DNA of 35,846 nt. Origin: a virus. The notes beneath the pieces are model-generated. The model was not told where the DNA came from. It did no database searches and saw only the letters and a program-made list of their open reading frames with translations. Position 1 is the first letter of the stretch; each line of letters starts with the position of its first letter. Positions 20,872 to 30,071 of this stretch are shown here, piece by piece. The stretch is taken from the IMG/VR virus record IMGVR_UViG_3300032322_002516, positions 1 to 35,846 of that record, one strand, 5' to 3'. The translations under genes and the position numbers were made by a program.

Positions 20872-23800
20872 ATGGCAGTAAAACAAAATAGACAATATCA
20901 GAGACCAGTAGATGGTAATCCATTTGAATTTGATAATCAATTCGGAGGGGCAGGAATTTCAGATCCATACGATGGGACTAGACCATATGTTCCATTTAAT
21001 CAATTGGGATTATTTACTGATCAATTGGGCGGTGGAACTGGCGGAGGCGGTACATCTTATACACCACCGACACCACCAAATAGTACGTTTGTTCCACCAT
21101 CAAATCAACAAGATTTGCTGAATGGGAACATAATTGTAAATCTATCTGCTGAATCTTTATCTAGCTCTGAAAAAGTAGATGTTGAATTTTTAGAAAATGA
21201 TATTTCTAAAGGTATCAGTAATAACACTCGTATAGTATATTCTCCTGCACTTTCATTCGGTGATAAGAAAATATATAAAGCAACATCGGCAGGAAAGGTT
21301 TTAACTAACTATTACGAAATTACTGTTGTAAAAACGTTTGTTAGTTCAAATTATCCATTTGATGATGTGATAAGATGGCAACCGGGTAGTGATGGAGTTA
21401 TACCGGACCCAAATACATTCGGTACAAGCAGATATCCATATTGGGATCAAAATAATGGAACTTACAATTATACATTTGATTTCAATAGAGGTAATCGTAA
21501 CACTCCGTTTACAAGATTTGAAGAAATATACACGGAGAACCTACAAGTAAACGAATATGAATTACAAGATGATGGTACATACATTTTATCATCAACTAAA
21601 GACTATAAAAGTACAGGTGATGTAATAAATCTTACATTTTATTTTAGAGAAAGGAAAACTACCGATACTCCAATTGAGGAAGTTCCAAAAGATGCATCGA
21701 GTCAATTGGATTATGAAATTGCGTTTGGTACTAACTTTGGACTTGAATTAAATGGTAAAATATTTTTAGAATATTCAATTGAAGGGCCAAACGGAGATGT
21801 GATTGTTGGTGGAAAAATTGGTGTAGAAGATGGCAGCGATATAGGTAAACTAAATTTTACAGAACTTACAAATGGTAAAGTACGATTAGGGATTACTGGA
21901 AATCTACCTGCCGAATACAAGTACAAAGCTGTTTATCAAAATAAATTACAAGGTCTTTCAAGAGATACTCAAATAGATTATACAAATTGGAAAACGGTAC
22001 CCCAGCAATTTGAGTTATCTATTAATGAACTAAAGTATGGTATAGCGGTTGTTGCCGAATTATACAAAGAGGTTACCATATTGGCTCCGGAGTTGAGTTT
22101 ACCTCAAAATAAATTTGATGTACAAGTAAAAGAATCAGATTTAGAAAAAGGCGTAAGGATTCCATTTACTACAATAAGAGCAGATGAGGTAATCGCATAT
22201 ATTAGTAAAGATAAATCGGTAAAAGTAAATGCATCCGATAATGAAGTAACACTATTTTTTCAAAAAGATTTTGAAGAAATATATGGTAGTAAAAAAGTTA
22301 TACTTGTAGCACGTAGTGGAAGATATGGAACAAGTTCTCCAATTGAAGTTCTAATAACATTTACTGCTGTAAATGATTTTCCATCTATCACAAATATAAC
22401 ATATCCACAATTTTTGGATATTCCTACGTTTTCAGATTTTAATATAGATATTAACGTAAATTATGATACGTTTGGTGCAACAAGTGTTGATGTAGACCTT
22501 CGTAAAAAAGATAAAACACTAATAAACGTTTTTAAGAATTTAGGTACAAATTCTGCTTTCAAACTTAATGTTAAAAAACTAAACGAGGCATATCCCGATT
22601 GGAACGCAGGCGATAACAAATTGTATTTGGTTTTAAGACCATACAATCGTGGTGGAGCAGAAAATCTTATTGGAAATGAATACGAAATTATTACCGATAT
22701 TCGTTTACCAAAGGTTCAGTTAAATGAGACCATAATTGAATCTGCTTTAATGCAAGCATTTACTCAAAACCTATCCATAATAACTCCCGAAAAAGATAGT
22801 AAGTATTTAACTCATCTTTTGAATTTCGGAGGTAACGAACAAGTATTAATTTCATCTTGGGAAGAAGATAATTGGACTCTATCGGAAAAAGCAGAAAACG
22901 CAGATGGAATACTTGCAGTTGTTCCTGGCAAAGAAGTTAAATCTTTAATATTAAAATTATATAATCCGCTTCCTCCTGCAATTCAAATTAATTCAACTTC
23001 TTGGATTACTAAATTGATGACCAATCCATTGGTTGAAACTGTAATACTTACTGAACAAGCCAAACTAGAATGTCCACCAATTAAAGGACCAAACTTTAAC
23101 ATAGAAGTAAACTTTGTTCAGGGGCAATCGGTTAGTTATGAAGCATTGGATGATATTTTATTAAGTGGTTCGGTTAATAACGATTCTTTAGTTCAAACTT
23201 ATACAAGCGCTTCTCTTTTAGATTGGGAAGATATTAATATACAATATACAAGTGGTTCAAATCCACTAGTTGGGTATCTATGGGAAAACTTTGTACACTT
23301 TTCATCTGCAAAAGAAAGATTAGATAATTTTGTCTATAAGGTTCAATTAATTGAAACGTATGAAACCCTTATAACATCCGCATCTACCGATTATACCGGA
23401 AATGGATCCGCATACACCGGTTCGACTACGGGTATCAATGAAATAAATCGTCAAACTCAAAAGAAAAATGGAGTAATACAAGGGTTTGATGGATTTGAAA
23501 AATTCCTATTTACAAGCTCATCTTTATCTTGGCCATTTAATGGGACAGTTAGATACTCTAGCACATCATCGCAAGTAATAAATTGGTATAATAGTTCTTC
23601 AACGGCAGCGACTATATACGATAATAATAACGCTAATTATGTATTAAACAATATTCCATCATATGTTTTAAACTATGATGAAAACGAACAATTCCTATTG
23701 TTCATGTCAATGATGGGACATCATTTTGATAACATTTACTACTATGCTAAATCCATTGAGAAGAGTAGAAACGTAAGTTATAACGTAACCAATGGAATCG

Positions 23801-26214
23801 CAGATAAGATATTATTTGATGTACTAAAATCTTACAATTGGGATGCTAAAAACCTAAATTCAAATATTCCACTTTGGGAATATACATTGGGATTAGATTC
23901 TAATGGTAATCAAAAATTTCTATCACCATCAAAGAAAAGAAATTATGAAGTATGGAGGCGTATTCTAAATAATTTGCCATACCTTCTAAAACATAAAGGC
24001 ACACGACGTGGTATATATGCTTTACTTTCTTGTTATGGTATTCCTTCATCAAATCTTTCTATAATGGAGTTTGGTGGACCAGAACCAACGACATCAGTAA
24101 AAGGAAAACTAATAATGGATGAGTTGACATATGTGTTGGGCATGGATACCAGTTCAAGAATCAATTTAAGTTGGCCTACAACCGAAAATAGTAGAACACC
24201 CGATAGTTTGGAATTATTCTTTAGACCAACTGCAACGGGTAGTTTATCAACTGTACTATCAAACACTTGGACACTAAGAGTGTCGGCAAGTTCGGATTTA
24301 GAGTCAAAGTTTGGAAAATTGGTTTGGAATTATGGAGCAGGAACTCTTACAAGTAATCAGTTTCCTTTATTTGATGATGATTACACTGCAGTTTGCTTAA
24401 CAAAGCAGGGTAGTGATATTCGTATGGACATTGCCAAATACAGTGGAGAAAGACGTATATTTACTCAATCACTTTCAACGGCGGCAAGTTGGGCAACAAG
24501 TACAGGCACAGTCGTTGTTGGTAGTTCAACATTTACAGGTTATATAGATGAAATCAGAATGTGGTCACAGCCATTAAGTAGTTCGGTATTTTACGAACAT
24601 GCTGCATGGCCGGAAATGATAAATGGTAATAACTATTCATCCTCAACCGATGACTTATTTTTCAGACTTGATTTTGAATATCCAAAGAATCTTTATATAA
24701 GTACAAGTGTATTAAACGTTGATGCAAACGTTTACTATGATGAGGGATATACTCGTAATATGGTAGAAGCGGAATCAACTCCGGCTACTTATATGAACAC
24801 AAGAAACGCAGCATCTCCACTTACTGCATCTGTTAGTGGATTTACTGATATAACGACGTATCCATATCAATTCCTTCCATATGAAAGAAAAGTGTCCGCA
24901 CCCATTCCATCCATCGGCTCCAGTCGATTTGTAGGAAACAAAGTTAGGGTTGAAGAACAAACATTGGTAAGCCAACTATCACCGAAATATAGGTCTACAG
25001 TTAAATCGTATGATAACGCTCCGATTGATTCTAATAGAGTTGGATTGTTTTTCTCTCCAAACAAAGAATTAAACTTTGATATTATAAAAGCATTCGGTGG
25101 TTTGAATTTTGATAACTATATTGGTGACCCATCGGATACATACAAACCAAACTACGATTCATTAGATAAACTACGTCAATATTATTTTAGAAGATATGCA
25201 AATTCAAAAATAGACATTTATCAATATATCAATCTTATAAAGTTATATGAAAAGGCCCTATTTGAAGATATCAAGCAAATGTTGCCGGCTAGGGTTAAAG
25301 CCACATCTGGTCTATTGATTGAACCACACATATTGGAAAGAAGTAAGTTTCAGCACACAAAACCAACCGGTAGTGCCGAAAACTATCAGGATACTATTGA
25401 TTTGAAAGATTCACCGATTTTGAATTTTGAAACAACTATAATTGAATCCGAAATAGATGCAACCGAATATGAATTAATGGGTGAAGATAATCAGCACACA
25501 ACGATTATTGATGCCGATTATTCTGAAAGTTTGGAATCCGATAGTTATCAACTCGATTCTAATATAGAAACCGAAGGTCTATTCAACGTATCATCTTTAA
25601 GTGAGACAGGATATTTAGAAACCGCGGATTCGGTTGTAGATGCTAATCTAGATGAGGGCACCCCACAAAAGGAAAGAGAGGCTTTCGCAGGATTGGCGGT
25701 GGCCGGACAAGATGAGTTTAGTGATATTGGATTCGGTATATTCGGAGAAGATGGTCACGCGGTTCGCTCTTATTTCGACCGATTCGGAAAAGTAGCAAAA
25801 GAGCGTGTACTTGTATCGATTCTAAAAGAAAAGAAAGAAAGAGAGTTCACATACTATCAGCAAGGAGATGATCCTCGTAGTGGTGAATTAACTGGCACTG
25901 AAGTTTATTATGAAACACGTGTAAATATTCAGCCATTTTATCAGCCAGGTACAACAACGCCATCATCACTTCCAACCACGAATGATAGAATAGTAGAAGT
26001 AACGCCGGTTAGAGGATATCTGCCTACACATTATAAAAATACATCTGATCTAACTCGTGGATTGGAAAATTCATATTGGAGAGGATGTAAAAACACTTCG
26101 GCCACTACATTGGATGGAACACCACCGGTCGAAGTGTTTGCTACCAATCCAAATACATTGAAAGTAAATAAAGCTGGAAGAGATTCTTCAGAACCGATTT
26201 TGGAAACTGAATAA
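20872..26214 (+). CDS. Giant baseplate protein, gp7/tail-protein-I-like, with a LamG-like domain (1780 aa)
   Basis: Largest gene in the window. A Gly/Pro-rich start (about 50-80) precedes several Ig-like beta domains to about residue 900. LPYLLKHKGTRRGIYALLSCYGIP (about 1032-1056; shown in parts LPYLLKHKGTRRG and IYALLSCYGIP) matches the KGT-helix of P2 gpI/T4 gp7-type wedge proteins. Residues about 1105-1275 look like a LamG/concanavalin-type domain (GKLVWNYGAGT; VVVGSSTFTGYIDEIRMWSQPLS). The last ~300 residues are acidic with flexible repeats. Probably the large wedge protein, with added glycan-binding or surface-exposed domains. Promoter ATATTTATA for the next unit follows its stop. Confidence 0.7.
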   Translation: MAVKQNRQYQRPVDGNPFEFDNQFGGAGISDPYDGTRPYVPFNQLGLFTDQLGGGTGGGGTSYTPPTPPNSTFVPPSNQQDLLNGNIIVNLSAESLSSSEKVDVEFLENDISKGISNNTRIVYSPALSFGDKKIYKATSAGKVLTNYYEITVVKTFVSSNYPFDDVIRWQPGSDGVIPDPNTFGTSRYPYWDQNNGTYNYTFDFNRGNRNTPFTRFEEIYTENLQVNEYELQDDGTYILSSTKDYKSTGDVINLTFYFRERKTTDTPIEEVPKDASSQLDYEIAFGTNFGLELNGKIFLEYSIEGPNGDVIVGGKIGVEDGSDIGKLNFTELTNGKVRLGITGNLPAEYKYKAVYQNKLQGLSRDTQIDYTNWKTVPQQFELSINELKYGIAVVAELYKEVTILAPELSLPQNKFDVQVKESDLEKGVRIPFTTIRADEVIAYISKDKSVKVNASDNEVTLFFQKDFEEIYGSKKVILVARSGRYGTSSPIEVLITFTAVNDFPSITNITYPQFLDIPTFSDFNIDINVNYDTFGATSVDVDLRKKDKTLINVFKNLGTNSAFKLNVKKLNEAYPDWNAGDNKLYLVLRPYNRGGAENLIGNEYEIITDIRLPKVQLNETIIESALMQAFTQNLSIITPEKDSKYLTHLLNFGGNEQVLISSWEEDNWTLSEKAENADGILAVVPGKEVKSLILKLYNPLPPAIQINSTSWITKLMTNPLVETVILTEQAKLECPPIKGPNFNIEVNFVQGQSVSYEALDDILLSGSVNNDSLVQTYTSASLLDWEDINIQYTSGSNPLVGYLWENFVHFSSAKERLDNFVYKVQLIETYETLITSASTDYTGNGSAYTGSTTGINEINRQTQKKNGVIQGFDGFEKFLFTSSSLSWPFNGTVRYSSTSSQVINWYNSSSTAATIYDNNNANYVLNNIPSYVLNYDENEQFLLFMSMMGHHFDNIYYYAKSIEKSRNVSYNVTNGIADKILFDVLKSYNWDAKNLNSNIPLWEYTLGLDSNGNQKFLSPSKKRNYEVWRRILNNLPYLLKHKGTRRGIYALLSCYGIPSSNLSIMEFGGPEPTTSVKGKLIMDELTYVLGMDTSSRINLSWPTTENSRTPDSLELFFRPTATGSLSTVLSNTWTLRVSASSDLESKFGKLVWNYGAGTLTSNQFPLFDDDYTAVCLTKQGSDIRMDIAKYSGERRIFTQSLSTAASWATSTGTVVVGSSTFTGYIDEIRMWSQPLSSSVFYEHAAWPEMINGNNYSSSTDDLFFRLDFEYPKNLYISTSVLNVDANVYYDEGYTRNMVEAESTPATYMNTRNAASPLTASVSGFTDITTYPYQFLPYERKVSAPIPSIGSSRFVGNKVRVEEQTLVSQLSPKYRSTVKSYDNAPIDSNRVGLFFSPNKELNFDIIKAFGGLNFDNYIGDPSDTYKPNYDSLDKLRQYYFRRYANSKIDIYQYINLIKLYEKALFEDIKQMLPARVKATSGLLIEPHILERSKFQHTKPTGSAENYQDTIDLKDSPILNFETTIIESEIDATEYELMGEDNQHTTIIDADYSESLESDSYQLDSNIETEGLFNVSSLSETGYLETADSVVDANLDEGTPQKEREAFAGLAVAGQDEFSDIGFGIFGEDGHAVRSYFDRFGKVAKERVLVSILKEKKEREFTYYQQGDDPRSGELTGTEVYYETRVNIQPFYQPGTTTPSSLPTTNDRIVEVTPVRGYLPTHYKNTSDLTRGLENSYWRGCKNTSATTLDGTPPVEVFATNPNTLKVNKAGRDSSEPILETE

Positions 26215-26234
26215 TACTTATTTTTTAGAATAAT

Positions 26235-26243
26235 ATATTTATA
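26235..26243 (+). promoter_or_regulatory. Late-promoter-like motif before the 26264 gene
   Basis: TATATTTATA containing ATATTTATA, 20 bases before ATG 26264 and just after the giant gene's stop. Confidence 0.6.
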
Positions 26244-26263
26244 ACAAAAGATAACAATACACT

Positions 26264-26887
26264 ATGGGATATTTAAGTAATACTGAATTGACAGTAGACG
26301 CAATTCTAACAAAAAAAGGTAGGGAAAAACTCGCGGCAGGATTAGGGTTGAATATTACACAATTTGCACTTGCCGATGATGAGGTAGATTACTCTCTCTA
26401 CGAACCTGCGCATCCACTTGGATCTGCTTATTACGATTCCGCAATTAAAAATATGCCGGTATTGGAAGCATCTCCGGATGAAACACAAGTTATGAAATAC
26501 AAACTTGTTACACTCCCAAAAAATACTACAAGAATCCCAGTCGTAGAATTTGGTGTACCTAATATTACGGTTAATCAAAAAAGTGGCGAGGTTGCCCTTT
26601 CGCCAACCACCTCCCCTTCCGGAAATAGAAGATTGGGATACACTATCATTCTTGCAAATAAAAATGCAGGTGATTTAGTAGGAGAGGGTGTAACTGCAGA
26701 TGTAGGAACTGTCCCCGTATTTATCGGTGATGATGTTTCGGCAACGGCAGCGGTAGCAAAAGGACTTACATTTAAATTTATTCCAAATCCATCACTAACA
26801 TCAACGGTAAGAACAACAATTACTGTTTATGGCAATGAAACGGGTGGCTCTCAAACAATACCAGTAACCGTAAACTACGTTCAATAA
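26264..26887 (+). CDS. Virion structural protein, conserved in marine phages (207 aa)
   Basis: Opens with MGYLSNTELTVDAILTKKGRE, then ITQFALADDEVDYSLYEPAHP and MPVLEASPDETQVMKYKL. From memory this pattern (TKKGRE, FALADDE-x-DY, HP-x-GS-x-YY, MPVLEA-x-PDET) recurs in unnamed structural proteins of marine myoviruses. The last ~50 residues look like a small Ig-like beta domain (LTFKFIPNPSLTS ... TITVYGNETGG). Role not known; position suggests a tail or baseplate accessory protein. Co-transcribed with the next gene (8-base gap). Confidence 0.75.
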   Translation: MGYLSNTELTVDAILTKKGREKLAAGLGLNITQFALADDEVDYSLYEPAHPLGSAYYDSAIKNMPVLEASPDETQVMKYKLVTLPKNTTRIPVVEFGVPNITVNQKSGEVALSPTTSPSGNRRLGYTIILANKNAGDLVGEGVTADVGTVPVFIGDDVSATAAVAKGLTFKFIPNPSLTSTVRTTITVYGNETGGSQTIPVTVNYVQ

Positions 26888-26895
26888 TATAAACT

Positions 26896-28116
26896 ATGGC
26901 AGTAATTAGAGATAATAGAGGAGCCCTTTTAGCAAGTAATCTTTCACAATATCTAGCCGCAGCTGCAAACACAGCCGGTACACCGATTGATACTAATGAG
27001 CTCGTAAATATACTTAACCAATTTTTGGGACAAGGTGAGCAAATCAGTCCCGATGTAACCACAATATCAAGTGGTATTTATAAAAGATTTGGCGCCATTG
27101 ACAAGGTAACAAATCGTACCGAAATAGTAACTTCAGGAATATGGAGTGATGGGTCTGGTTCACTTACTGGATTTTTCACATCATCCGCACAAAGTAGTTC
27201 GGTTAGTGGTAAATACTATCTTGATGTTTATAATAAAAACCCACAATCGGATACAACGGCCGAAGTTCAATTTTCTATCGCTTATGCAAATATAAGTGGT
27301 GGTGGTGTACCAACGCTTTCCCAAACGGATTCATCTCTATTGCAAACCAAAGCAGTTTATACTCAATTTAGAAATATCCTATTGGATACCAATGATGAGT
27401 TTTTCAGCGTTTACTCTGGTTCTAGCGCAGGTGCCCATAATTTACATCAATTTTATGCAGTAGCAATCAATAGAGCAAGATATAAAGAAAGATTGGATCC
27501 AGGAAATATTCAAATAAGTCTTAAAGATGGCGCTGGTGCAACTTATACATTTATTGATGATAGTGCACAAACTGAAACCGTTGGTTCTTTTGGAAGAGTA
27601 TTTAATATGGTAAGTGGGGCATTAAATATTGGAACGGCAAACGAAGGAACGATATCGACATACACATCATCAAACGGACAAGGATTTGGATTATTCTATC
27701 CAGATATGGGAATCTTCATATTGAATCCCGCCGCATTGGGTGCCACTGTGGGTTCTAACCTAATTCCAACCAGCGCAAGTGTAGCCGATACATACTACGA
27801 TAATAATAAGAAACTATTTTTAGCATTTGATGCTGGCGATGATTTTCAAGCTCGTAGAGTTGAAAACGTTTCAACTTCGCATTATTTTGTAAGAGCAAAT
27901 AACAGAGAATATAATTTCTCAAATAACCCAACGTTTGTAACCGGCTCAACCGGTCAATTTTCGCAAGCAACATTTGAACGTGACCCGAAAGTTTATATAA
28001 CATCTGTTGGTCTTTACAATGATGCAAGTGAACTACTAGCCGTTGCTAAAATAAGTAAACCTATTGAAAAATCTTTCGATAAAGAAGTCTCTATAAAAGT
28101 TAAGTTGGATTTCTAA
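26896..28116 (+). CDS. Structural protein, paralogue of the 28191 gene (406 aa)
   Basis: Helical, Ala/Asn-rich N-terminus (LLASNLSQYLAAAANTAG), then a long beta-rich Ser/Thr/Gly body. The C-terminus VYITSVGLYNDASELLAVAKISKPIEKSF matches that of the 394-aa protein downstream (FITAIGLYDDNNDLVAVAKLPKPVKSE), shown in parts GLYNDASELLAVAKISKP and GLYDDNNDLVAVAKLPKP. The shared end suggests a common attachment or oligomerisation domain. No enzyme motif. Ends before a clear terminator. Probably a baseplate or fibre-like virion protein. Confidence 0.7.
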   Translation: MAVIRDNRGALLASNLSQYLAAAANTAGTPIDTNELVNILNQFLGQGEQISPDVTTISSGIYKRFGAIDKVTNRTEIVTSGIWSDGSGSLTGFFTSSAQSSSVSGKYYLDVYNKNPQSDTTAEVQFSIAYANISGGGVPTLSQTDSSLLQTKAVYTQFRNILLDTNDEFFSVYSGSSAGAHNLHQFYAVAINRARYKERLDPGNIQISLKDGAGATYTFIDDSAQTETVGSFGRVFNMVSGALNIGTANEGTISTYTSSNGQGFGLFYPDMGIFILNPAALGATVGSNLIPTSASVADTYYDNNKKLFLAFDAGDDFQARRVENVSTSHYFVRANNREYNFSNNPTFVTGSTGQFSQATFERDPKVYITSVGLYNDASELLAVAKISKPIEKSFDKEVSIKVKLDF

Positions 28117-28141
28117 AATTTAAATCTTAAACATAATCTAA

Positions 28142-28167
28142 AGCCCACCTAACTATGGTGGGTTTTT
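28142..28167 (+). terminator. Intrinsic terminator after the 406-aa structural gene
   Basis: AGCCCACC pairs with GGTGGGTT around a seven-base loop (core stem CCCACC 28144-28149 with GGTGGG 28157-28162), followed by TTTTT. The ATATTTATA of the next unit begins ten bases later. Confidence 0.8.
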
Positions 28168-28176
28168 AGTTTTAGA

Positions 28177-28185
28177 ATATTTATA
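28177..28185 (+). promoter_or_regulatory. Late-promoter-like motif five bases before the 28191 start
   Basis: ATATTTATA between a terminator and ATG 28191, with only five bases to the start codon. If it is a -10 element, the message is essentially leaderless. Confidence 0.65.
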
Positions 28186-28190
28186 GATGT

Positions 28191-29375
28191 ATGTTAAAAC
28201 CTATACCAAAATCAGATATTAGTATTAGACCATTCAAAGTTTATAAAGATTGGTCATTTACAAACGCGTCTACCGAAATAGATTTACTAACTGCGCAATA
28301 TACCGCATCTTATGCGGGCAGCGGTACTACATCTGATACAAATCTATCTTTTAATAATTTATCATTATATGGACAACTTAGGGCACAGTTTTATAATGGA
28401 AACGAAGATAATCCGTTTTTAAGAATTGGTAGAAAAACTTCAAACTACGCTATTAATAATTTAGAAAAAGAACGATTATTAAGCGATTCCGCAAAAGTCA
28501 TTTCTATACCACAAACCTATATTGGGGAGGGAATAAAACCTGGCAGCTTCACACTCATTGATAATAACAGAGCGTTTACAGATGATTCGTATGGTAATAT
28601 AGTTGGAGATAGTGGATTCAATGGTGTGCTGGTTTCTTTGATAGATAACCAAACAAATGAATTTAATTTTTCAGACCAATTAAATAATGAATATAGTGCA
28701 TCTTTAAATTATATAAACATAAACGACAATGAAATTAGTTTCGATTTAGATGCAACTACATATGTAGAAACGCTTATTAGTTTTGATACAGAAACCGGAA
28801 TAATGGTTTTAGAAAATGCCACATTTCTACCAACCGGTCTACCATCTACTAAAATAGGAAACATATTTTATGATAAAGGTTTGGTTGTAATTACTCTTTC
28901 GCCTTCTACACGATTTGTTGGTCTTTGGGAAATACAATATAAATCAACAGTTACAATTTATGAAAATGAATACCTTTTAGTTGTAGGTGAAGATGAATTT
29001 AATGTATCGACAAATCCAAGCGCAACAATAGAAACCGGATCTGTAGTTGAAGATTTTGTTGATTCAAGCGGAATTAAAAGAAGAGTAACTCCATACCCCG
29101 GCGTTAGATATGTTAGAAAAAATATAACGTTGGATAATGGTTCAACAATACAATTTGGATATCAATCAAAAGTAAATGCATCGGTATATGGTGGGTTTGG
29201 TGATGGATATTATAGCCAATCAATTGATATGACGGGTTCATATCTTACCCCATTTATTACTGCAATCGGATTATATGATGATAATAATGATTTAGTTGCT
29301 GTTGCAAAATTACCAAAACCGGTTAAATCGGAAATAGATATTCCATTAAACTTTATAGTACGTTTTGATACATAA
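28191..29375 (+). CDS. Structural protein, paralogue of the 26896 gene (394 aa)
   Basis: A beta-rich Ser/Thr/Asn protein starting MLKPIPKSDISIRPFKVYKDW. Its C-terminal ~45 residues match the preceding gene's end (GLYDDNNDLVAVAKLPKPV versus GLYNDASELLAVAKISKPI). The N-terminal bodies differ, as expected for fibre or decoration proteins that share an anchor. Single-gene unit between a terminator and the next motif. No catalytic residues recognised. Confidence 0.7.
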   Translation: MLKPIPKSDISIRPFKVYKDWSFTNASTEIDLLTAQYTASYAGSGTTSDTNLSFNNLSLYGQLRAQFYNGNEDNPFLRIGRKTSNYAINNLEKERLLSDSAKVISIPQTYIGEGIKPGSFTLIDNNRAFTDDSYGNIVGDSGFNGVLVSLIDNQTNEFNFSDQLNNEYSASLNYININDNEISFDLDATTYVETLISFDTETGIMVLENATFLPTGLPSTKIGNIFYDKGLVVITLSPSTRFVGLWEIQYKSTVTIYENEYLLVVGEDEFNVSTNPSATIETGSVVEDFVDSSGIKRRVTPYPGVRYVRKNITLDNGSTIQFGYQSKVNASVYGGFGDGYYSQSIDMTGSYLTPFITAIGLYDDNNDLVAVAKLPKPVKSEIDIPLNFIVRFDT

Positions 29376-29378
29376 CTT

Positions 29379-29387
29379 ATATTTATA
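29379..29387 (+). promoter_or_regulatory. Late-promoter-like motif before the 29402 gene
   Basis: TATATTTATATA containing ATATTTATA, 14 bases before ATG 29402. It would place the resolvase gene at 29613 in the late class. Confidence 0.6.
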
Positions 29388-29401
29388 TAAAACAAAACAA
29401 T

Positions 29402-29611
29402 ATGGCACAAATAGTAGACCTTTATAAAGCACAGCAAACTCAACTTGGTACAGATAAAATTGGCAAAGATGTCAGTAACGCTAGAAAGACTCCATATTCC
29501 ACCGATGATTTACAAAAGATTGACAGTGGGGCAGTAAGTGAAGAAAGATTAAAGCAAGCCAGAGGTGGTATCGTAAACGATAAGATGTATTCTTCTACAG
29601 TTAAAAAATAA
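29402..29611 (+). CDS. Hypothetical protein, 69 aa, upstream of the resolvase
   Basis: Small polar protein (MAQIVDLYKAQQTQLGTDK ... YSTDDLQKIDSG ... EERLKQARGG) with no signal or membrane span. It is one base from the T7-type resolvase start, so the two are likely co-expressed. From memory, similar short Gln/Lys-rich proteins beginning with an LYKxQxTxL pattern occur in marine phages. Function unknown. Confidence 0.6.
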   Translation: MAQIVDLYKAQQTQLGTDKIGKDVSNARKTPYSTDDLQKIDSGAVSEERLKQARGGIVNDKMYSSTVKK

Positions 29612-29612
29612 T

Positions 29613-30035
29613 ATGACCAAATCTAAGGTTACATCGCGTACTAAATCAAATTGGGTAGGAAAAAAATATGGTTTTAAATCTGGGTTGGAGGAATCAATCT
29701 CTAATCAGCTAAAAGAAAATGGGATACCTATTAGATACGAAGAAAAAGAGTCAGTTATTAATTATGTTATACCTGCTTCTGAACACAGCTATCATCCCGA
29801 TTTTATATTACCTAATGGGATAATAGTTGAAACTAAAGGTAGGTTTGTTTTGGCGGATAGGAAAAAGCATTTGTTAATAAAAGAGCAATACCCACATTTT
29901 GATATCCGATTTGTATTCACAAATTCTAAAAACAAAATATCCAAAGGTTCAAAAACTACTTATGCTATGTGGTGTGAGAAGAATGGGTTTCTTTATGCTG
30001 ATAAGCAGATTCCCCAAAAATGGTTAGAAGAATAG
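29613..30035 (+). CDS. T7 endonuclease I-type Holliday junction resolvase (140 aa)
   Basis: Closely follows T7 gp3: FKSGLEESISNQL, YVIPASEHSYHPDFILPNG, IVETKGRF, DRKKHLLIKEQYPHFDIRFVF, and an end DKQIPQKWLEE. The catalytic set Glu26, Asp63, Glu73 and Lys75 matches T7 Glu20, Asp55, Glu65 and Lys67 with nearly identical spacing. It cleaves four-way junctions and debranches replicated DNA before packaging. T4 uses the unrelated gp49 for this step. It is in a late-type unit, consistent with a packaging role, and ends two bases before the -33 element of the primase promoter. Confidence 0.92.
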   Translation: MTKSKVTSRTKSNWVGKKYGFKSGLEESISNQLKENGIPIRYEEKESVINYVIPASEHSYHPDFILPNGIIVETKGRFVLADRKKHLLIKEQYPHFDIRFVFTNSKNKISKGSKTTYAMWCEKNGFLYADKQIPQKWLEE

Positions 30036-30036
30036 T

Positions 30037-30067
30037 TTTGAAATACAAAATACTTTTTGTATATTTG
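30037..30067 (+). promoter_or_regulatory. Host-type promoter before the primase/SbcDC operon
   Basis: TTTG (30037-30040), 19 bases, then TATATTTG (30060-30067), an exact match to the Bacteroidota consensus TTTG ... TAnnTTTG. The GTG start at 30072 is only four bases downstream, so the message may be leaderless. Confidence 0.65.
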
Positions 30068-30071
30068 ATTT

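Noticed and set aside
24775-25064. Minus-strand frames inside the giant baseplate gene
   Set aside because: Short shadows of a continuous 1780-residue + strand gene, with no motif or start context.
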